Shown piece after piece: positions 1 through 6,399 of a stretch of DNA of 8,536 bases (position 1 is the stretch's first letter; each line of letters begins with the position of its first letter). The stretch lies in contig URSZ01000103.1 of the NCBI GenBank assembly GCA_900550635.1, positions 1 to 8,536 of the forward strand. The letters run 5' to 3'. The notes below the pieces were generated by a model. The model saw only the letters and a program-made list of their open reading frames with translations. It was not told where the DNA came from and did not search any database. Source of the stretch: an uncultured Prevotella sp. (GTDB taxonomy: Bacteria; Bacteroidota; Bacteroidia; Bacteroidales; Bacteroidaceae). The translations under genes and the position numbers were made by a program.

Positions 1-563
1 GGGAACCGGGGTCTTTAGGAGGGCGTGCTTTAGCCAATATCCTGGCCGGGAAGGTGAATCCGTCGGCAAAACTTCCTATTAGTATTCCCCGTCACAGTGG
101 ACAGATTCAGATGATTTACAATCATAAACCATCGCAGTATTTTCAGAAATATAAAGATGGTGAAAGTACTCCTTTGTATCCTTTCGGACACGGATTGAGC
201 TATACTACTTTCGACTACGGTAAGGCTAAAGCCGACAAGGCCAAGATGTCGGCCAACGGAACGATAACCATATCCGTTCCCGTAACGAACTCCGGCAGCC
301 GCGACGGACAGGAGATAGTGCAGCTTTACATCAGCGACCTCAAAAGCAGCCTGCCCCGCCCGGTAAAGGAACTGAAAGCGTTCAAAAAAGTAAATGTCCC
401 GGCCGGAAAGACTGTTACCGTGGATTTCACAATCGACAAGGGCGCGCTGTCGTTCTTCGACCCCGAAAAGCACGACTGGGTGGCCGAACCCGGAAAGTTC
501 GAAGCCCTTATAGCAGCCTCGTCGGCCGACATACGAAGCAAGGTTTCTTTTGAACTCGAATAG
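1..563 (+). CDS. Glycoside hydrolase family 3 beta-glycosidase, C-terminal part (5' end outside window)
   Basis: This is the 3' portion of a GH3 enzyme (beta-glucosidase or beta-xylosidase type), which cleaves terminal beta-linked sugars from oligosaccharides, usually in the periplasm. The reading frame is open from base 3 (bases 1-2 finish a split codon), and 186 residues are visible before TAG at 561-563. The first visible residues match the end of the GH3 second alpha/beta domain: GGRALANILAG, then NPSAKLPISIPR, QIQMIYNHKPS and later PLYPFGHGLSYTTF. About 110 residues of fibronectin type III-like domain follow (VTNSGSRDGQEIVQLYISD, RPVKELKAFKKV), which is the normal C-terminus of the BglX-like subgroup. 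The catalytic nucleophile and signal peptide lie upstream and cannot be checked, so substrate is unknown. The next gene starts 54 bases downstream on the same strand with no clear terminator between. Confidence 0.93.
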   Translation, partial: EPGSLGGRALANILAGKVNPSAKLPISIPRHSGQIQMIYNHKPSQYFQKYKDGESTPLYPFGHGLSYTTFDYGKAKADKAKMSANGTITISVPVTNSGSRDGQEIVQLYISDLKSSLPRPVKELKAFKKVNVPAGKTVTVDFTIDKGALSFFDPEKHDWVAEPGKFEALIAASSADIRSKVSFELE

Positions 564-617
564 TTCGCGAGCATATTAAAAAACAAGTTGGGATATACTC
601 CTTAAAATGCCTGAAAG

Positions 618-1301
618 ATGAAGAAAAGAACTGACGAACGTTGCAAGACAGTAATGGATTTCCTGGCCGAGATAGCCGAACATAACGACCGGTCGTGGTT
701 TATGGCCAACAAGGGGCTTTACGATTCTGCCCGCGAGGCTTTCGAAATGATTACAACCGAAATGATTGCCCGCATATCCGATTTCGACCCGGAGGTGTCG
801 CACCTTTCGGCCAAGGATTGCACATACCGCATATATCGCGACGTGCGTTTCAGCAACGACAAGCGTCCTTATAAAATACACATGGGTGCTTACATAAACG
901 CACGGGGAAAGAAGTCGCAACATGGCGGATATTACATGCACATGCAGCCGGGTAATTGCCTGCTGGCCGGAGGAAGCTATTGCCTTGAACCGCATATCCT
1001 GCGTGCCGTGCGCCAAAGCATAGTGGACAATACCGACGAATTCATTGCCATAGTAGAGAATCCGCAGTTCTCATCACTTTTCAGCGAGATAGGCGAGGAC
1101 CGGATAAAGACTGTGCCGCAGGGTTTTCCAAAGGACTTTCCCTACATGCAGTACCTGCGTCCCAAGGACTACAGCGTTTACACCAATGTGCCCGACAGCT
1201 TTTTCCTTTCACCCGGCTGGGCGGAAAAGGCTGCCGGTGTGTTCCGCATAATGAAGCCGTTCCTCGATTTTGTGAACTATACAGTTGATGATTATGTTTG
1301 A
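618..1301 (+). CDS. DUF2461 (TIGR02453) family protein, function unknown
   Basis: A complete 227-residue protein of the DUF2461/TIGR02453 family, usual length about 210-230 residues. Family hallmarks are all present: N-D-R-x-W-F near residues 23-28, the highly conserved stretch RIYRDVRFSNDKRPYK at 71-86, GGYYMHMQPG at 103-112 (a beta-strand with conserved Gly and Pro), and FPKDFPYMQYLRPKDYS near 170-186. There is no signal peptide or membrane segment, so it should be cytoplasmic. No reaction has been established for the family as far as I know, and the conserved Arg/Asp/Lys cluster suggests a binding or catalytic pocket, which is inference. The ATG at 618 fits the alignment start. It sits 54 bases after the GH3 gene and may be read through from it. 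A strong hairpin follows the stop at once. Confidence 0.92.
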   Translation: MKKRTDERCKTVMDFLAEIAEHNDRSWFMANKGLYDSAREAFEMITTEMIARISDFDPEVSHLSAKDCTYRIYRDVRFSNDKRPYKIHMGAYINARGKKSQHGGYYMHMQPGNCLLAGGSYCLEPHILRAVRQSIVDNTDEFIAIVENPQFSSLFSEIGEDRIKTVPQGFPKDFPYMQYLRPKDYSVYTNVPDSFFLSPGWAEKAAGVFRIMKPFLDFVNYTVDDYV

Positions 1302-1305
1302 TAAT

Positions 1306-1344
1306 AACGAAATCCCTGCCGGCATTGCCGGCAGGGATTTCGTT
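1306..1344. terminator. Bidirectional intrinsic terminator between convergent genes
   Basis: A perfect 18-bp inverted repeat (arms 1306-1323 and 1327-1344) encloses a 3-base loop. The stem core is GC-rich (CCCTGCCGGC), and the outer ends carry A/T-rich bases. It begins four bases after the stop of the DUF2461 gene and lies 38 bases from the stop of the convergent nitroreductase gene. The position and symmetry suit a terminator used from both sides. The following T-tract is broken (TTTCGTTT), so efficiency is inferred. Confidence 0.8.
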
Positions 1345-1381
1345 TCGTTTAATGTTTAATGGCGCGGGCGTTCCGCGCTTT

Positions 1382-2014
1382 TTATTTGCGGTAACCCACG
1401 GTGTTGTTCAGCATTGGTTCCTGGCTTTCGCTCAGTTGCAGCGCTTTCTTCAGGCCCTCCGTGTCCATCGAGGCGCGCGGGCAGCATGCCCATCCGGCAG
1501 CCGAGCAGTAAAGGCAGATGTTTTGGCTTACGTATCCGGCATCGGCTTGTGCAAAGTTGGCCGGCCTGTTGCCGAAGCGCGACTTGTCGCTCACGAGTAC
1601 GAGCGACACGGGTGCCTGCAACACAAAGTCCTGTCCTTTGGCCACGAGCGGGCGCAGGTCTTCGTCGGATACACGCTTGAGCGTGTTTTCTTTTGCGTCC
1701 CATAGGTATGCGCCGTCGGCACGTACCACGTATATGTCTATGTCCTGGGCATTTATGGCCGAGGGAGCCGTGCGGCGGCCATCCTCGCGGTTTATTCCGT
1801 TGGCGGCCCATAGAAGTGAGGCGAGGTCTTGGTCGCTCATTTGTTTTTCAGCGAAAACACGTTCGCTGCGTCGGTTTTGCAAGGCTTCGATTACCGTTGT
1901 TTCCAGGCTTTTCGACGGTTGGGGCAATGATATTTGCTCCTGTGCGGAGCACGAAACGGTAGCAGAAACCGTAAATACCAGTGCGGCAGCTGTTTTAAGC
2001 ATGTTCTTTTTCAT
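1382..2014 (-). CDS. Exported SagB/ThcOx-type nitroreductase-family flavoprotein
   Basis: A 210-residue FMN-dependent nitroreductase-fold protein, closest in pattern to the SagB/ThcOx dehydrogenase group. Visible signatures are NRRSER (residues 47-52, the usual FMN-phosphate contact), DGRRTAPSAINAQ (78-90), a central beta-strand region at 128-141, DAGYVSQNICLY (158-169) and a terminal VGYRK. The N-terminus (K2, K3, then a hydrophobic stretch at 8-20) is an export signal. TVSC at 19-22 could be a lipobox with an atypical Thr at -3, so the protein may be a lipoprotein or be cut after CSA. Bacteroidales often carry such exported nitroreductases, whose substrate is unknown. An unusual Cys set (C167, C170, C177, C178) lies where the family usually has small hydrophobic residues. 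It is monocistronic, facing the DUF2461 gene, with about 300 bases of non-coding DNA upstream. An azoline-forming role is unlikely, since no precursor peptide or YcaO gene is nearby. Confidence 0.9.
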   Translation of the reverse strand: MKKNMLKTAAALVFTVSATVSCSAQEQISLPQPSKSLETTVIEALQNRRSERVFAEKQMSDQDLASLLWAANGINREDGRRTAPSAINAQDIDIYVVRADGAYLWDAKENTLKRVSDEDLRPLVAKGQDFVLQAPVSLVLVSDKSRFGNRPANFAQADAGYVSQNICLYCSAAGWACCPRASMDTEGLKKALQLSESQEPMLNNTVGYRK

Positions 2015-2199
2015 TAATTTGTCAGTTTAGTGTTTGTTCGGATAAAAGTAAGAAAAATGTGCAAATACAGCCGTGCCACATTGTGTTAATTCCTCGGATT
2101 TTTTGGATACTTTATTCTTGTTACAGCTTTTTTAACTTTCATGACCGACGTAAAAACAGTTCCCGTAACTTGCAGTTTTTCCGGCTTTTGACAAGGCCA
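2015..2199. other. Non-coding AT-rich stretch upstream of the nitroreductase gene
   Basis: This is the left part of the divergent intergenic region between the nitroreductase gene and the B12 operon. It should hold the nitroreductase promoter on the minus strand. The nearest candidate -7 box is TACTTTTA (minus strand, 2043-2050), one base off TAnnTTTG, but no TTTG lies at a suitable distance, so I do not call it. No reading frame here looks like a real protein and I see no RNA gene. Confidence 0.5.
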
Positions 2200-2265
2200 A
2201 AAATTAGTGCCTTGAATTTTAAAATATGTGCCTTGTATTTTAAAATATCTCAGACCTATTTTTTC
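2200..2265. repeat. 21-bp-periodic palindromic AT-rich repeat, left copy (A)
   Basis: Two full units centred on TTTTAAAA (2217-2224 and 2238-2245) lie exactly 21 bases apart. They are flanked on the left by a half unit (2200-2211, 10 of 12 bases matching the right half of the first unit) and on the right by another half unit (TATTTTTT, 2257-2264). The segment GTGCCTTG recurs at 2207 and 2228 with the same 21-base spacing. The same architecture recurs without gaps at 6238-6303. The element ends 47 bases before the B12 operon promoter. Its function is unknown; two helical turns per unit would suit phased protein binding. Confidence 0.75.
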
Positions 2266-2311
2266 TTTGCTCCAAGAGGGGTGCAAGAAAGTATTTCCGG
2301 TTTTCCGTAAG

Positions 2312-2344
2312 GTTGCTTTCGTGTTAACTATTTTTATATCTTTG
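2312..2344 (+). promoter_or_regulatory. Bacteroidetes-type promoter of the B12 operon
   Basis: A perfect -7 box TATCTTTG (consensus TAnnTTTG) lies at 2337-2344, with GTTG at 2312-2315 as the -33 element, 21 bases upstream. This spacing fits the primary sigma factor of Bacteroidetes. Transcription would start near 2350, directly at the 5' edge of the cobalamin riboswitch, which gives a leader of about 490 bases before btuB. The agreement between promoter and riboswitch start supports both calls. Confidence 0.8.
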
Positions 2345-2350
2345 CACCCG

Positions 2351-2590
2351 CTACGGTTCGCGCGATGTGGGCAGCTCGCCCATGCGTGCGATTAAAAGGG
2401 AACCGGGTGTGAATCCCGGGCAATCCCGTTGCTGTATTCCCCGAGCCACAGGCTGTGCCGGCATTGGCAGGCTGTGTGGCCGGTGTCCGTGCGGACAACT
2501 CGGCGCGCCGCGCTATTTTGCGCGAAAGCCACTGGGCGAAATATCCCGGGAAGGTGTGCGTCGCTTGGGTAAGCCAGAAGACCTGCCGCA
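2351..2590 (+). promoter_or_regulatory. Cobalamin (B12) riboswitch
   Basis: The conserved core of the cobalamin riboswitch can be read directly: AAAAGGGAACCGGGTGTGAA (2394-2413), TCCCGTTGCTGTA (2424-2436), GCCACTGGG followed by CCCGGGAAGG (2528-2554), and the B12 box AAGCCAGAAGACCTGCC (2571-2587). The order and text match known btuB leaders, for example the AAGCCCGAAGACCTGCC box of E. coli. A hairpin at about 2360-2390 precedes the core. Between the two core halves lies a GC-rich peripheral insert with several hairpins (2445-2525). Adenosylcobalamin or a related corrinoid would bind and repress the downstream btuB-btuG operon. The 5' and 3' limits are approximate because the closing P1 helix was not resolved by eye. 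Confidence 0.95.
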
Positions 2591-2657
2591 GCCACATGGC
2601 GTTGGAAAACCTTCGAGGAAAGGCTACCCGCAATTAAAGGCACTGCCGGCCGGGCAG

Positions 2658-2758
2658 CATGCCGCAATGTTTTGTTTGCAACGTGATAATCAGTGTGCCT
2701 GTTCGTGAAAAGGCATGCCGGAGTGTTGCAAACTTGTCTTGCGGAATGTTGCGGCATG
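2658..2758 (+). promoter_or_regulatory. Long imperfect hairpin downstream of the riboswitch, candidate expression platform
   Basis: Two nested perfect helices form one long arm pair. CATGCCGCAA (2658-2667) pairs with TTGCGGCATG (2749-2758), and GTTTGCAAC (2674-2682) pairs with GTTGCAAAC (2725-2733), with an unequal internal loop between. TTGCGG occurs three times (2739, 2749, 2761), and GGCATG also occurs at 2712, so the left arm has alternative partners. A run of five T follows at 2769-2773. It lies 70 bases after the B12 box and 81 bases before the btuB start, so a role in ligand-dependent switching is plausible but inferred. Confidence 0.5.
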
Positions 2759-2839
2759 GGTTGCGGTGTTTTTGTGTGAGTTCCTTTCATTTTCCAGGGA
2801 AGACGTCGCGTTTGTGGCATTACAAGATTATAACGCAAG

Positions 2840-4891
2840 ATGAAAGGAACGTTTTTGTCAGTGGTTTTTATGTTTCTCGGCCCGTCGGCCGTTGCGCAGA
2901 CGGCTTTCCCGCCTGCCGGTTCGCCGCAGAGCGATACGTTGCGCGGGCGCGTGTTGGGCAGCGCGGTAGTGCGTGCGCCGAAATCAATGCCTAATGAGAT
3001 TGTTCCGGCACAAATGCTTGAAGGCAGGCAATTGCAACAGCTGGGAGGGCATAGTGTGGCCGACGCGGTGCGTTTCTTTTCGGGCGTGCAGGTAAAGGAC
3101 TACGGCGGTGTGGGAGGACTGAAAACCGTTAACGTGCATGGCATGGGCAGCGAGCACGTGGGAGTGGTGTATGACGGGATACCGGTGGACAATGCGCAGA
3201 ACGGGCAAGTGGACCTCGGACGTTTCTCGCTCGACAACATGGAAAGCGTCGCGCTTTATGCGGGCGGGAGTGCCGATATTTTAAAGCCGGCGCGTAATTT
3301 CGCTTCCTCGTCATCGGTTTACCTGCAAACGCGCACTCCTGTCTTCAGGCAAGATTCAACCGGGGCGAATGGAGACGCCCGTATCAAACCATATAACCTG
3401 AAAGGAACTTTCCGAACCGGCTCGTTCGGACTGGCAAACCCGTCGGTGCGTTGGGAACAACGCTGGAACAGACGCCTGTCGTCGTCACTCTCGGCCGAAT
3501 ATCTTAATTCCACAGGGCGATACCGTTATCGCTACAGCCTTGACGGCGGTTACGACACTACGGCCACGCGCCGCAACGGTGATGTTGAAGCCGTGCGTTG
3601 CGAGGCGGCACTGTTCGGAAACATGCACGGCGGTTACTGGCGTGCGCACGGGTATGTTTACAGTTCGCAGCGCGGTTTGCCCGGCGCGGTGGTGAGAAAC
3701 CGTTTCAGCAATGCCGGAAGGCAATGGGACCTGAACACTTTCCTGCAGGCTTCGGCAAAAAAGGATTTCGGCAGGTATTCACTGCTTCTGAACGCCAAAT
3801 ACGGCTACGATTACCTTAGGTATCTGCACGACCCGCGCGAGGACGACGGAACTATGTATGTCGACAACAGGTATCGCCAACAGCAGGTGTATATGTCAGT
3901 GGCGCAACGTTATAGGGTAGCAGGAAACTGGAACGTGGCCCTGTCGGCAGATTATGTGATGAATGCCCTTAATGCCGACTTGAAAGATTTCGCAAAGCCT
4001 GTGCGCCACAGCTTTTACGGAGCGTTGGCCACGGAGTGGCGAACTCCGCGTTTTTCGGCACAGGCCGATGTGCTGCTTACGCACGTGGAAAACCATACAC
4101 GCCGCGCCATGGGAAACAACGACGCTGACTTTACCGAAGTATCGCCTGCCGTCTATGCAAGCTGCAGGCCGTTTGCTTCGTGCGGCCTGGTATTGCGCGC
4201 ATTCTACAAGAAGGCGTTCCGCATGCCTACGTTGAACGATCTTTATTATACGTACCTCGGAAATTCAAACCTTAGTCCGGAATACGCCACGCAGTATGAC
4301 GTCGGCACGACCTATGCGCAAACGTTTAAAAGCGGTGTGCTGCGCTCGGTGTCGCTGAAAGCCGACGCATATTACAACCGGGTTTCCGACAAGATAGTTG
4401 CCGTGCCCGCTGCAAACCTTTTCCGCTGGACGATGATGAACATAGGTCTTGCAAGGATTCACGGATTGGACGCGACGGCGCAAGCTGAAGCGCGCATGAG
4501 GGAGCTGACGCTTGACGTAAAGGTTGCATACACTTACCAGAGGGCCAAGGATTGCTCCGACAGGCAAAGCCGTTATTACGGCGGCCAGATTCCTTACATT
4601 CCCAGGCATTCCGTATCGGTCGTAGCAGGAGCGGAATGGCGCTGGTGGGCCTTGAACTACAGTTTTCTCTATACCGGTGAACGTTACGACGCAAGCGCGA
4701 ACATCGCTGCCAATTACATACATCCGTGGCAAACACACGACGCTTCGATTTTGCGCAACATACATGCGGGCAAGGTGGAACTGACGGCCATGCTGACGGT
4801 TAACAACATTTTCAACAGCCAGTACGAAGTAATAAGGTGTTATCCCATGCCGGGACGCAATTTTAAAATAACTGTGGCTGCCAACTTATGA
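2840..4891 (+). CDS. btuB: TonB-dependent vitamin B12 (cobalamin) outer-membrane receptor, BtuB-like
   Basis: A 683-residue TonB-dependent receptor that should import corrinoids across the outer membrane using TonB-ExbBD energy. Residues 1-19 form a signal peptide (hydrophobic 4-14, likely cut at AVA|Q). The plug domain spans about residues 50-165 and carries AVVRAP (41-47), the LQQLGGHSVADAVRFFSGVQ stretch (65-84), VNVHGMGSEHVGVVYDGIPV (97-116) and NGQVDLGRFS (121-130). The remainder is a 22-strand-type barrel ending in YPMPGR (668-673), typical of BtuB/FepA relatives. The last residue is Leu rather than the usual aromatic. The ATG at 2840 gives a proper signal peptide; the next Met, M11, would truncate it. 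Specificity for B12 comes from the riboswitch in its leader and the btuG gene 79 bases downstream. Size is normal for the family (about 600-700). Confidence 0.93.
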   Translation: MKGTFLSVVFMFLGPSAVAQTAFPPAGSPQSDTLRGRVLGSAVVRAPKSMPNEIVPAQMLEGRQLQQLGGHSVADAVRFFSGVQVKDYGGVGGLKTVNVHGMGSEHVGVVYDGIPVDNAQNGQVDLGRFSLDNMESVALYAGGSADILKPARNFASSSSVYLQTRTPVFRQDSTGANGDARIKPYNLKGTFRTGSFGLANPSVRWEQRWNRRLSSSLSAEYLNSTGRYRYRYSLDGGYDTTATRRNGDVEAVRCEAALFGNMHGGYWRAHGYVYSSQRGLPGAVVRNRFSNAGRQWDLNTFLQASAKKDFGRYSLLLNAKYGYDYLRYLHDPREDDGTMYVDNRYRQQQVYMSVAQRYRVAGNWNVALSADYVMNALNADLKDFAKPVRHSFYGALATEWRTPRFSAQADVLLTHVENHTRRAMGNNDADFTEVSPAVYASCRPFASCGLVLRAFYKKAFRMPTLNDLYYTYLGNSNLSPEYATQYDVGTTYAQTFKSGVLRSVSLKADAYYNRVSDKIVAVPAANLFRWTMMNIGLARIHGLDATAQAEARMRELTLDVKVAYTYQRAKDCSDRQSRYYGGQIPYIPRHSVSVVAGAEWRWWALNYSFLYTGERYDASANIAANYIHPWQTHDASILRNIHAGKVELTAMLTVNNIFNSQYEVIRCYPMPGRNFKITVAANL

Positions 4892-4917
4892 CACAGCGTG
4901 GCGCAAAGCCTTAAAAA

Positions 4918-4925
4918 TAAGTTTG
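4918..4925 (+). promoter_or_regulatory. Possible internal -7 box ahead of btuG
   Basis: TAAGTTTG matches the Bacteroidetes -7 consensus TAnnTTTG in the 79-base gap between btuB and btuG. No TTTG or TTG is seen about 20 bases upstream, so this is at best a weak secondary promoter. If real, it would let btuG escape part of the riboswitch control. The btuG start itself is preceded by an A-rich stretch (4957-4970) rather than a strong Shine-Dalgarno sequence. Confidence 0.3.
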
Positions 4926-4970
4926 ATGTAGAATACCAATGCAAAATACTAATTACAAAAAACAAGAAAA

Positions 4971-6164
4971 ATGAACAGAACACGGTTTACCATTACACGA
5001 TTAGCTTTATCGGCAGCTTTTATTTCACTTGCATTTCATCTCTCTTCCTGCAGCGATGACAACGGAGGCCGAAAGGCCGGCGTTGAGGGAGTTGTTGTGT
5101 CTCAGCCGTCGGACAGCCGAGACATAAAAGGCCTTTTCGTGCTCAACGAAGGGCAGATGGACAAGAACAAGTGCTCGTTGGATTACTTTGATTATACATC
5201 CGGAAAGTTCTACAACAACCTTTTTGCGGCCATAAACCCTGATGTTACCCTGGGATTGGGCGATACGGGCAATGACTTGAAGGTTTACGAAGGAAGGTTA
5301 TACGCTGTAATAAACGGGTCGGGACTTATTGAAGTAATGGACGCACGCACGCTGCGCCATGTAGGTTCGGTTGCGCTTGCCGGCTGCCGTTGTATAGCTT
5401 TCAACGGTAACAAGGCATACGTTACTTCGTATTCCGGCGAGATGGACGAGAATACGAAGTTGCAAAAAGGCACTCTTGCCGAAATGGATTTGGATTTGTT
5501 GAAGATTACCCGTACATGCGGAGTGGGCTACCAGCCCGAAGGCGTTGTAGTGAGGAACGGAAAGATATATGTGGCCAATTCGTGTGCCTACGAGCCCGAC
5601 TACACGGTGCATTACGAGAAGACTGTAAGCGTAATCGACGCTGAAACAATGACCTTGGAGAAGAACATAGACGTAGCCATAAACATGAACACCATGCAGC
5701 TCGACAAGCATGGGAACATATACGTTATTTCGCGCGGCAATTATGCCGATGTGAAATCTGATGTTTACGTATTGAACACCAATAGCGACGTGGTGGACGG
5801 GGCTTTGAACGTGCGCGCTGCGTCAACCTGCCTGGCAGGCGATTCGCTTTACATAGTGGGTAATGAGTACAGTTACGCAACCGGAGGATACGAAAGCTCG
5901 TTTGCCATATATGACATAAAGAAGAAAAGCATAGTCTCGGAAAAATTCATTACTGACGGCACGGACAGCAGGTTGGTTTCGCCATACGGCATTGCCGTGA
6001 ATCCCGAGAACGGCGACATCTTTATAACCGACGCAGGCGACTACGTTAATCCCGGCACGTTGTTCTGTTATAACCGCGAGGGCAAACTGCTTTGGACTTC
6101 CGCCACCGGCGATATTCCCGGGCACCTGGCATTCGCAACCCAAAAAGTGCGCGGATTGGAATAA
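4971..6164 (+). CDS. btuG: Surface-exposed B12-binding beta-propeller lipoprotein, BtuG-like
   Basis: A 397-residue lipoprotein resembling BtuG, the Bacteroides cell-surface corrinoid-binding protein that sits on BtuB and captures B12 with very high affinity. The signal peptide ends in lipobox LSSC (C27 lipidated) and is followed by S-D-D, an acidic pattern like the Bacteroidetes surface-export signal. The rest is a beta-propeller of the YncE/DUF5074 type, with repeated blades: GLFVLNEG (54-61), NDLKVYEGRLYAVINGSG (about 101-118), QPEGVVVRNGKIYVANS (about 187-203), SPYGIAVNPENGDIFITDAG (about 337-356) and a closing GDIPGHLAF (about 380-388), which is characteristic of BtuG homologues. It lies 79 bases after btuB on the same strand, so it is very likely in the same riboswitch-controlled transcript. 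A generic DUF5074 protein is the alternative, but gene order argues for BtuG. Confidence 0.9.
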   Translation: MNRTRFTITRLALSAAFISLAFHLSSCSDDNGGRKAGVEGVVVSQPSDSRDIKGLFVLNEGQMDKNKCSLDYFDYTSGKFYNNLFAAINPDVTLGLGDTGNDLKVYEGRLYAVINGSGLIEVMDARTLRHVGSVALAGCRCIAFNGNKAYVTSYSGEMDENTKLQKGTLAEMDLDLLKITRTCGVGYQPEGVVVRNGKIYVANSCAYEPDYTVHYEKTVSVIDAETMTLEKNIDVAINMNTMQLDKHGNIYVISRGNYADVKSDVYVLNTNSDVVDGALNVRAASTCLAGDSLYIVGNEYSYATGGYESSFAIYDIKKKSIVSEKFITDGTDSRLVSPYGIAVNPENGDIFITDAGDYVNPGTLFCYNREGKLLWTSATGDIPGHLAFATQKVRGLE

Positions 6165-6237
6165 GAAATCTGTGCGAAAAGGTGCTGCCCTGCACATGCG
6201 TCGCAGCGCAGTTTTCAACCTGTATGGGAGCAAGAAA

Positions 6238-6303
6238 AAATTATGTCTGACATATTTTAAAATATGTCAGACATATTTCGAAATATCTCTGAGATATTTT
6301 TCG
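6238..6303. repeat. 21-bp-periodic palindromic AT-rich repeat, right copy (B), with a perfect 34-bp palindrome
   Basis: Unit cores TTTTAAAA (6255-6262) and TTTCGAAA (6276-6283) are 21 bases apart. A half unit precedes them (6238-6249, 10 of 12 matches to the right half of the first unit), and a further half unit TATTTTT follows (6295-6301). GACATATTT recurs at 6249 and 6270, and GAGATATTT at 6291, all at 21-base steps. Bases 6242-6275 form a perfect 34-bp palindrome without a spacer. A 14-bp palindrome lies at 6273-6286, and a 9-bp stem with a one-base loop lies at 6281-6299. It aligns without gaps to 2200-2265. Confidence 0.8.
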
Positions 6304-6327
6304 GCAGGTCTTTCGGGAGTATAATAA

Positions 6328-6344
6328 AAAACCGTTCCGGTTTT
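6328..6344. terminator. Small bidirectional intrinsic terminator between btuG and the esterase gene
   Basis: A 7-bp inverted repeat, AAAACCG (6328-6334) and CGGTTTT (6338-6344), has a 3-base loop. On the minus strand the hairpin is followed by a T-tract (TTTTTTATTAT), which suits the end of the esterase transcript (stop at 6400-6402). On the plus strand TTTTCTTT follows. The nearby palindromic repeat could also help stop btuBG transcripts. Confidence 0.6.
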
Positions 6345-6399
6345 CTTTATAAGGCAGCAGAATTTCCGGAAAACGAGTGTGCGGTTTTGGCGGTGCGTG

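Noticed and set aside
1356..1811. Open frames overlapping the nitroreductase gene in other frames
   Set aside because: They are Arg/Pro/Ala-rich shadow translations, while the 1382-2014 minus frame carries clear nitroreductase motifs and an export signal.
2043..2050. Minus-strand promoter box TACTTTTA for the nitroreductase gene
   Set aside because: It has one mismatch to TAnnTTTG. The nearest minus-strand TTTG (2062-2065) is only 11 bases away, too close for a -33 element.
2200..2265. CRISPR array
   Set aside because: The 21-base-spaced units are mostly repeat with only a few variable bases between cores, there are too few units, and no cas genes are present.
2392..2838. Open frames on both strands over the riboswitch leader (for example 2367-2708 plus and 2392-2838 minus)
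   Set aside because: The sequence is explained by conserved riboswitch elements and hairpins. The putative proteins have no family features and no start context.
4265..4765. 166-residue open frame on the minus strand inside btuB
   Set aside because: It lies wholly opposite a well-supported receptor gene, has no recognisable motif, and its composition is that of a reversed GC-rich coding sequence.
4874..4891. Truncated or frameshifted end of btuB, because the last residue is Leu rather than aromatic
   Set aside because: The YPMPGR motif and final strand are at the normal distance from the stop, and total length is normal, so the gene appears intact.
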